Position numbers and translations under genes: made by a program
NCBI GenBank assembly: GCA_900290385.1
Contig: OMSV01000191.1
Span: 1-10,782, forward strand
Origin: Syntrophobacter sp. SbD2
Lineage (GTDB): Bacteria; Desulfobacterota; Syntrophobacteria; Syntrophobacterales; Syntrophobacteraceae
Length of the DNA stretch: 10,782 nucleotides
Reading direction: 5' to 3'
The notes under the pieces: generated by a model
Told to the model about the DNA's origin: nothing
Databases searched by the model: none
The model's input: only the letters and a program-made list of their open reading frames with translations
Shown: positions 6,399 to 10,782 of the stretch, piece by piece
Layout of the letters: each line of letters starts with the position of its first letter
How positions within the stretch are numbered: position 1 is the stretch's first letter

Positions 6399-6931
6399 CG
6401 GAATGTGTTCGAGCAGGGCTTCCAGGATCGCCTGGCGCCCTTCGGCCCCCGCCTCTCGGCGTCGGCCCGCGCTTCCGCGTGCTGAATGGTTCTTTGCCTG
6501 ACAAGTTCCTCGAGGTTGCTCTTGTGCTGCTTTAGCTCTTCCTGGATACGCTTGCTCATTATGGCGTAACGGATGGAACGTTCCAGAATCGAAACCGTAA
6601 ATTCGCCCTTCGCCAGATAATCGGATGCACCCGCTTCCATGGCCTTCAGATCGATCTCATAGTTCCCGTGCGCCGTCAGGAAGATGATAGGCGCCTTGCA
6701 GCCTCCCTCAACTGCTTTCTCCAAAAGACCCAGACCCGTATGGGCGCCGATAAAATAATCAAGAAGAAATACCTCGTACTCTCCCGTGCAAATTGCCTCC
6801 AGCCCCGCCTCATATGTATTGACCCAGGCGAGCTTGAATTTAGAATTCTCCGCCTCGGCAAGCATATCTGAAATTAAGAGAAAATCCTCTTGGTCATCAT
6901 CGATCAGCATTACACGAACCTGATCCGTCAT
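6350..6931 (-). CDS. Response-regulator receiver domain, N-terminal part of the split receiver-kinase gene
   Basis: CheY-like receiver: acidic pocket Asp11-Asp13 (LIDDDQED), phospho-acceptor Asp58 (FLLDYF), Thr86 (IIFLTAHG) and Lys108 (DYLAKGE). It is followed by a coiled coil (about 120-160, SKRIQEELKQHKSNLEELVRQRT). No DNA-binding domain is present. The last 34 or so residues (from PKGARRSW) are Arg/Trp/Ser-rich and unlike any domain. They are the out-of-frame reading of the PAS start found in the next frame, so this end is a frameshift artefact or a truncation. With one base restored, the gene would be a single hybrid protein of about 543 residues (receiver, coiled coil, PAS, HisKA_3, HATPase). 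The start ATG at 6931 has AGGAG about six bases upstream and a candidate promoter at 6962-6990. Confidence 0.85.
   Translation of the reverse strand: MTDQVRVMLIDDDQEDFLLISDMLAEAENSKFKLAWVNTYEAGLEAICTGEYEVFLLDYFIGAHTGLGLLEKAVEGGCKAPIIFLTAHGNYEIDLKAMEAGASDYLAKGEFTVSILERSIRYAIMSKRIQEELKQHKSNLEELVRQRTIQHAEARADAERRGPKGARRSWKPCSNTFRWALSLSIPRVCRFRR
6446..6450 (-). other. Probable frameshift site in the receiver-kinase gene
   Basis: On the + strand this is a run of five C (five G in the gene). Reading the gene with six G joins AERRG of the receiver linker directly to AEGRQAILEALLEHIPVG of the PAS domain, with no gap in the family-like sequence. A sequencing or assembly indel, a real mutation, or slippage at the G run would all look like this. 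Confidence 0.75.
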
Positions 6932-6961
6932 CCCGGCTCCTGCGTCGAAAGTTTCCCACTT

Positions 6962-6990
6962 CTTATATACGAATCGCTCCTGGATTACAA
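6962..6990 (-). promoter_or_regulatory. Candidate sigma-70 promoter of the receiver-kinase gene
   Basis: On the - strand TTGTAA (6990-6985) is followed after 17 bases by TATAAG (6967-6962), giving four of six and five of six matches. It would place the transcript start roughly 25 bases before the ATG at 6931. This suggests the locus has its own promoter rather than depending only on read-through from thiL-thiD. Confidence 0.45.
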
Positions 6991-7005
6991 CCCTCGCAAG
7001 GCCCC

Positions 7006-7076
7006 TGCATAAATTCGCCTGCCCTAATCAAAGCTGAGTGCAGGCCCAGATGGAGCCACCTGCCCCTGTTTATGCA
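7006..7076. repeat. Nested inverted repeats downstream of thiD
   Basis: TGCATAAA (7006-7013) pairs with TTTATGCA (7069-7076). Inside it GCCTGC (7017-7022) pairs with GCAGGC (7040-7045). Together they could fold into a compound stem in the gap between thiD and the receiver gene. No T run follows, so it is not a standard terminator. Confidence 0.3.
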
Positions 7077-7095
7077 TAAGGACAATTAAAACACG

Positions 7096-7893
7096 CTACT
7101 TAAACCCATAGAACTCATGAAAATGGTGTACAGGTCCTTGTCCCCGGCCAAGGGGCAGTCCCCCGGCAATGGCTCCGGCTACGTAGGTTTTTGCCCCTCC
7201 GACAGCATCCTCCACCGATGACCCCTTCGCTAGAAATGCCGCTATGGCCGAAGCAAACGTACAACCCGTACCATGAGTATGGGGTGTACGATACCGGGGT
7301 CCGAAGTATTCACGAAAATTTCGGCCGTCGTAGAGCAGGTCAACCGGGTTTCCCTGCAGGTGACCTCCTTTAATGACCACATATTTAGGCCCCAACTGCC
7401 TTAGTTTCACGGCAGCGCTCTTCATATCCTCAGCACATACGACCCGCATGCCCGTCAGGGTCTCCGCCTCATGCAGATTCGGCGTGATTACCAATGCCAT
7501 CGGGAAAAGTTCGGAAACCAGGACCTCGATCGCATCTGCCTTCAAAAGCCTGTCTCCGCTCTTTGCAACCATAACGGGATCGACAACCACATTTTGGAGA
7601 TCCAGGTCCTTCAGATCGAAGCAGACCCTCGATATGATCGCAGCGCTGGAAAGCATGCCCGTTTTCACGGCATCAGCTCCGATGTCCAAAATAACGGAGC
7701 GAATCTGAGATGAGACGAAATCAGCGTCTATTTCGATAATTCCGTCAACTCCAAGCGTGTTTTGAGCTGTCAGGGCCGTTACGGCGCTCATGGCGTAAAC
7801 ACCCAAGGCCGAAAATGTCTTCAGGTCGGCCTGAATGCCGGCGCCCCCGCCCGAATCAGATCCCGCTATAGTGAGCGCTCTGGGTATTTTCAT
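7096..7893 (-). CDS. thiD: Hydroxymethylpyrimidine / phosphomethylpyrimidine kinase
   Basis: ThiD phosphorylates HMP and then HMP-P to HMP-PP, the pyrimidine half of thiamine, in the cytoplasm. The 265-residue ribokinase-fold protein has the family signatures: TIAGSDSGGGAGIQADLKTF (8-27), AVKTGML (75-81), VVDPVMVAKSGDRLL (103-117), TPNLHEAE (137-144), VIKGGH (173-178) and the anion-hole and catalytic segment HGTGCTF (207-213). Length is normal for a single-domain ThiD, with no ThiE fusion. It lies 20 bases downstream of the thiL stop on the same strand, so the two are probably cotranscribed. No clear Shine-Dalgarno precedes the ATG at 7893, so translation may depend on coupling to thiL. ThiD and pyridoxal kinases share this fold, but the N-terminal GSDSGGGAGIQAD segment supports ThiD. 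Confidence 0.95.
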   Translation of the reverse strand: MKIPRALTIAGSDSGGGAGIQADLKTFSALGVYAMSAVTALTAQNTLGVDGIIEIDADFVSSQIRSVILDIGADAVKTGMLSSAAIISRVCFDLKDLDLQNVVVDPVMVAKSGDRLLKADAIEVLVSELFPMALVITPNLHEAETLTGMRVVCAEDMKSAAVKLRQLGPKYVVIKGGHLQGNPVDLLYDGRNFREYFGPRYRTPHTHGTGCTFASAIAAFLAKGSSVEDAVGGAKTYVAGAIAGGLPLGRGQGPVHHFHEFYGFK

Positions 7894-7913
7894 CTTTAAG
7901 AAACTCTATGGTT

Positions 7914-8948
7914 TCAACCAAAATGGTCCCACCCTTTGACCGATGGGGCAATCCGCTTCCCATCGGCAAGCCGGACCCATACCTCACCGGTTTCGCCTGT
8001 TATCCTCCCTATTTGCACGCATGACGTCCCGGTCTTATCCAGCAACATCTTTTTTAGACCCAGAACAGCATCCGGGCTGGAGGTGAACATGAGTTCATAG
8101 TCTTCGCCCCCCGACAGGACCCATTCCATCCAATCCGCACCAGCCCCTTGGGCCGCTTCGCAAATCGCAGGGCTAACCGGCAGACTTGCGGCCTCGATTT
8201 CAGCTCCCTTTCCGCTGGATTTGCAAATATGGCAAAGATCGCCAATAACTCCGTCACTTACGTCTATCATGGATGTAACCTGGCCGGAACGAGCGAGAAG
8301 TTGTCCCTCGGCCAGACGCGGCTGAGGGCACAGATGTCTTTCCAGTAGCTTCTGCCTGCTCGAAGGACTCACAGCGAGGTCCGGCCGCAAGATCAGTTCC
8401 AGACCAGCCCTGGACTCTCCGGGGGAGCCGGTTAACAATATAGCGTCCCCGGCACGGGCCGTGCTCCTAAGTGTGAGCCGCTCAGGTGCGACCAACCCAA
8501 GGAGTGTAAAATCCACTACGATGAGAGATTCCATGCGGCTCAAATTCCCACCCGCAATAGACGCGCCCGCCAGTGCCGCCTGCTCTCGCATACCGCGATA
8601 CAACTCTTCGACATATCCGACTTCGGTGCTCCCGGGAATCGCAAGCGAGACGAGCGCCCAGCGGGGATCGCCGCCCATTGCGGCTATATCGCTCACATTT
8701 ATCGCCGCCGCTTTGCGCCCCAACTGATACGGGGTAATGGTATCGCGGGTGAAATGCACACCCTCAACCTGAATATCGCAGGTCGCTAGCAGGTATTCCG
8801 GCCCGGAGGCATCGAGTACGGCCACATCGTCCCCAATTCCTCTGACCACCCCGGCCGCGTGCTCTGCAAGCATGCCCGATATACGGCCGAGCAGCCCGAA
8901 CTCTCCGATTTCCCTTACCAGCACTTTATTTCTCCCGTACTTTCTCAT
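7914..8948 (-). CDS. thiL: Thiamine-monophosphate kinase
   Basis: ThiL phosphorylates thiamine phosphate with ATP to thiamine pyrophosphate, the last step of the pathway. The 344-residue protein has the PurM/SelD-like signatures: GIGDDVAV (37-44), VEGVHF (61-66), INVSDIAAMGGDPRW (83-97), AGGNLSR (132-138), MIDVSDGVIGDL (227-238) and the C-terminal SGGEDYELMF (279-288). These separate it from PurM and SelD. It is the promoter-proximal gene of the thiL-thiD pair. The ATG at 8948 has only a weak AGGGTG ribosome site; a GTG ten codons later, just before REIGEFGLL, is an alternative start. No TPP riboswitch motif (CTGAGA or the pyrophosphate-helix sequence) is visible on the - strand upstream. Confidence 0.95.
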   Translation of the reverse strand: MRKYGRNKVLVREIGEFGLLGRISGMLAEHAAGVVRGIGDDVAVLDASGPEYLLATCDIQVEGVHFTRDTITPYQLGRKAAAINVSDIAAMGGDPRWALVSLAIPGSTEVGYVEELYRGMREQAALAGASIAGGNLSRMESLIVVDFTLLGLVAPERLTLRSTARAGDAILLTGSPGESRAGLELILRPDLAVSPSSRQKLLERHLCPQPRLAEGQLLARSGQVTSMIDVSDGVIGDLCHICKSSGKGAEIEAASLPVSPAICEAAQGAGADWMEWVLSGGEDYELMFTSSPDAVLGLKKMLLDKTGTSCVQIGRITGETGEVWVRLADGKRIAPSVKGWDHFG

Positions 8949-9107
8949 GAGTTTTCACCCTGACAACTATACTGCATAATAAGGGAGTGCCCTATTCTTT
9001 TTTGGACAGACCCATTTATCGAATGCATTAGAAATGCACAATGCACAGATACGGTAAGGTCACCTGCCCGTCCATCCGGGGCCACCATAATTTTGGAATC
9101 GCGGTTA

Positions 9108-9137
9108 TTGACTCCGGTCGCCTCTGGCGATTATATT
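9108..9137 (+). promoter_or_regulatory. Candidate sigma-70 promoter of the parvulin gene
   Basis: TTGACT (9108-9113) and TATATT (9132-9137), each five of six to consensus, are separated by 18 bases. The expected transcript start near 9144 leaves a leader of about 100 bases before the ATG at 9246. The rest of the 297-bp divergent gap (8949-9245) shows no gene and no clear promoter for thiL. Confidence 0.55.
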
Positions 9138-9193
9138 AAGCGGCCCAAGTCTGTCCGTCGGACCTTTCACTGACGCCAAGTATCGCATTGTTC

Positions 9194-9230
9194 ACCCACT
9201 GATGTCAGATCGCCCTGTGGGTAATTTTTT
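9194..9230 (+). terminator. Terminator-like hairpin in the parvulin gene leader
   Basis: ACCCAC (9194-9199) pairs with GTGGGT (9217-9222), then AA and six T residues (9225-9230) follow. The stem is only six pairs with a 17-base loop. It lies inside the predicted leader, just before the RBS at 9235-9239, so it could act as an attenuator. It may equally be chance. Confidence 0.3.
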
Positions 9231-9245
9231 GATGAGGAGAACGAA

Positions 9246-10310
9246 ATGAAAAAAGCTGGGTTAATAGCTTCAGCACTGTTAATTTTTGTATTGTTAGGCG
9301 CCTATGGCTTTTACTTGTCCTCCGCTGCCGACAAGACATCCGAGAAAGCCGCCGGAAATGATGCCGCCGCCACTAAACAGAATGCAGGAAACAATGCCGC
9401 AATAGTCAATGGGAAAGCCATCCCGATGTCGGATTATCAGGCGGACATCGACCGGCTGCACCGGCAGATCTCCATGACCGGCCGGCAGCCTGACGCAAAA
9501 GAAATGCAGGCATTAGAGCAAAGAATTCTTGATGACCTCATCGCCCGCACACTCCTCAAGCAGGAAACATTGAAGAAAGGAATCAAGGTCGATGATGCCG
9601 AGGTGAATACTCAACTGGATGCTGTGAAGAAGGGCACTACACCTGAAAATTTCGCTAACTCGCTTAAGCAGATGAATATGACCGAACCACAGTTGAAGGA
9701 ATTCTTCGCCTCTCGGCTCGCCATTAAGAAATTGCTGGACAATGAGTTGGGATCGAAGATAGTGGTGACCCCTCAGGAAGTGAAGGCTTTCTATGATGGC
9801 AACCCCGACATATTTAAAACGCCCGAAATGGTCCGTGCCAGCCACATCCTCGTAAAAGTGGATGAAGCAGCCTCTGGCGAAGAAAAAGCCAAGGCACTGG
9901 AAAAGATAAAGGCCATTCAGAAACGCATCCAGAGTGGCGAGGATTTCGCCAAAGTGGCTCACGAGGTCTCCGATTGTCCGAGCAAGGAGGATGGCGGCGA
10001 CCTGAACTTTTTCCACAAGGGCCAGATGGTGCTCCCATTCGAAAAGGCCGCTTTTTCGCTGAAACCGGGGGAGACCAGCGATATCGTGGAAACTGAGTTC
10101 GGCTATCACATAATAAAGTTGACAGACAAGAAAGAAGCGGGAACGATGTCCTTTGATGAAGTCAAGCCCCGGATCGAACAACAACTGAAGAATGAAAAAA
10201 TGTCCCAGGAATACCATCAATATGTAGAAGCGTTAAAATCCAAAGCCAAAATAGAGATCTATGCAGAGCCGTTAAAATCCAAAACCAATATAGAGAACTC
10301 TGCAAAATAA
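9246..10310 (+). CDS. Exported peptidyl-prolyl cis-trans isomerase, SurA/PrsA-like (parvulin type)
   Basis: Periplasmic or membrane-anchored folding factor that isomerises X-Pro bonds in exported proteins. The start has two Lys and a hydrophobic helix (4-24), then SSAAD; it is a cleavable signal peptide or an uncleaved anchor, with no lipobox Cys. A low-complexity Ala/Asn/Lys linker (28-50) precedes a SurA_N-like helical region (52-170: AIVNGKAIPMSDY through LAIKKLLDNELG). One parvulin domain follows (about 195-295: RASHILVK, GGDLNFFHKGQMVLPFEKAAF, FGYHIIKL). The 354-residue length suits a one-parvulin SurA/PrsA relative. GAGGAG at 9234-9239 lies six bases before the ATG. The last 26 residues are a diverged 13-residue tandem duplication. 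The TAA stop shares one base with the ATG of the next gene, suggesting coupled translation. Confidence 0.92.
   Translation: MKKAGLIASALLIFVLLGAYGFYLSSAADKTSEKAAGNDAAATKQNAGNNAAIVNGKAIPMSDYQADIDRLHRQISMTGRQPDAKEMQALEQRILDDLIARTLLKQETLKKGIKVDDAEVNTQLDAVKKGTTPENFANSLKQMNMTEPQLKEFFASRLAIKKLLDNELGSKIVVTPQEVKAFYDGNPDIFKTPEMVRASHILVKVDEAASGEEKAKALEKIKAIQKRIQSGEDFAKVAHEVSDCPSKEDGGDLNFFHKGQMVLPFEKAAFSLKPGETSDIVETEFGYHIIKLTDKKEAGTMSFDEVKPRIEQQLKNEKMSQEYHQYVEALKSKAKIEIYAEPLKSKTNIENSAK
10231..10308 (+). repeat. 39-bp tandem duplication at the 3' end of the parvulin gene
   Basis: The 39-bp unit 10231-10269 is followed directly by a second copy at 10270-10308 that differs at seven positions by my count. 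It encodes LKSKAKIEIYAEP then LKSKTNIENSAK. The period is a multiple of three, so the frame is kept and the protein gains 13 residues. The divergence shows the duplication is not recent. Confidence 0.8.
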
Positions 10311-10782
10311 TGACAATCAGGTTTACCAGCACGGACCGTAAGCAGATGAAAACCCTGGGCATCAGTACGGCCAGGGTATTGGAGCAGATTGACATATTCA
10401 GGCGCTCCGATTTTTTCGTCCGTCTCGAAAGACCGTGTACACTTGGTGACGGCGTTCGAAAAATCGACGATGCCGATTTAGGGCAATATATCCATCTACA
10501 CTCGTTGGCTGCCGGGCGGAATCGGTTCATGAAATTCGTTCCTGCGTCCGGGGCGGCCACCCGGATGTTCCAGTCTCTGCTCCAGATTTTCTATCTTCCC
10601 CAATATCTGGAAAGCGATGAACTGCACAAGAGAATGGACCAGGGTGTTTCGATCGCGTGCGACTTCAAGCGTTTTGTCGATAACCTCGACAGGTTCCCTT
10701 TCGTACACAGCTTGAATGAGGCCCTGGCCTGCGAGGAATATCTCCTCGATGAAATAGTCCGCAAGGGCCATTTCAGAATTCT
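10310..10782 (+). CDS. DUF4301 family protein (3' end missing)
   Basis: An open frame of 157 codons from the ATG at 10310 to the window edge with no stop. The translation begins MTIRFTSTDRKQMKTLGIS, continues with RPCTLGDGVRKI (41-52) and reaches the strongly conserved block KFVPASGAATRMF (75-87). This matches my recollection of the DUF4301 N-terminus (FTxxDxxQxxxxGI, PATxGDGI, KFVPASGAATRMFK). DUF4301 proteins are about 500 residues and uncharacterised; the GAATRMF stretch resembles a sugar nucleotidyltransferase nucleotide-binding loop, but that is inference. The ATG overlaps the parvulin stop (TAATG), so the two genes are probably cotranscribed and coupled. No good RBS precedes it. Codon use looks native. 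Confidence 0.8.
   Translation, partial: MTIRFTSTDRKQMKTLGISTARVLEQIDIFRRSDFFVRLERPCTLGDGVRKIDDADLGQYIHLHSLAAGRNRFMKFVPASGAATRMFQSLLQIFYLPQYLESDELHKRMDQGVSIACDFKRFVDNLDRFPFVHSLNEALACEEYLLDEIVRKGHFRI

Noticed and set aside
9022..9045. Three copies of AATGCA as a possible operator array
   Set aside because: The copies are only six bases, unevenly spaced (11 and 7), and one overlaps the self-complementary AATGCATT; not distinguishable from chance.
9004..9156. GGACAGAC (9004-9011) and GTCTGTCC (9149-9156) as a flanking inverted repeat in the thiL-parvulin gap
   Set aside because: An eight-base complement at this distance within about 300 bases is expected by chance, and no target-site duplication or element lies between them.
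9513..10220. Open frame of 235 codons opposite the parvulin gene
   Set aside because: It is the antisense shadow of a well-conserved gene with its own RBS and signal peptide; no domain is seen in the shadow.
1..10782. CRISPR arrays, tRNA or rRNA genes, insertion sequences, toxin-antitoxin or phage-defence cassettes
   Set aside because: No regularly spaced repeats, cloverleaf-like sequences, transposase frames or defence-protein motifs were seen on either strand.

Overview
The window reads as an ordinary bacterial chromosome segment of moderate GC, with mixed strand use and short intergenic gaps. Gene content suggests an anaerobic, Gram-negative, hydrogen-metabolising bacterium. Evidence is an energy-conserving Ech-type [NiFe] hydrogenase, an exported parvulin-type folding factor, a receiver/PAS/NarL-type sensor kinase and a DUF4301 protein. 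Former Deltaproteobacteria (Desulfobacterota) fit best, but that placement is inferred from gene families alone.

Left part (1-3096, + strand): the 3' part of echB (cut by the window edge), then echC, echD, echE and echF in canonical order with overlapping or nearly touching ends. They encode the membrane-bound group 4 hydrogenase that couples ferredoxin oxidation to proton reduction and ion pumping. A good intrinsic terminator (3058-3096) closes the operon. Facing it is a small leaderless single-Cache protein on the - strand (3234-3632), with its own strong RBS and a candidate promoter.

Middle (3880-6931): der, the double-GTPase ribosome assembly factor, on the + strand. Facing it on the - strand is a signalling locus, separated from der by an 83-bp gap filled with short repeated words. 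The locus looks like one gene (receiver, coiled coil, PAS, HisKA_3, HATPase). It is split into two overlapping reading frames by what looks like one missing G in a five-G run (C run at 6446-6450 on the + strand).

Right part (7096-10782): thiL and thiD form a - strand pair for thiamine pyrophosphate supply (thiamine-phosphate kinase and HMP/HMP-P kinase). Divergent from thiL, after a 297-bp region with a candidate sigma-70 promoter and a terminator-like hairpin in the leader, is a + strand SurA/PrsA-like parvulin isomerase gene. Its C-terminus carries a diverged 39-bp tandem duplication. Its stop codon overlaps by one base the start of a DUF4301 gene that runs off the right edge.

I found no CRISPR array, tRNA, rRNA, insertion sequence or defence cassette. 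The points most worth a second look are the split receiver/kinase gene, the DUF4301 gene coupled to the isomerase, and the leaderless Cache protein beside the hydrogenase operon.
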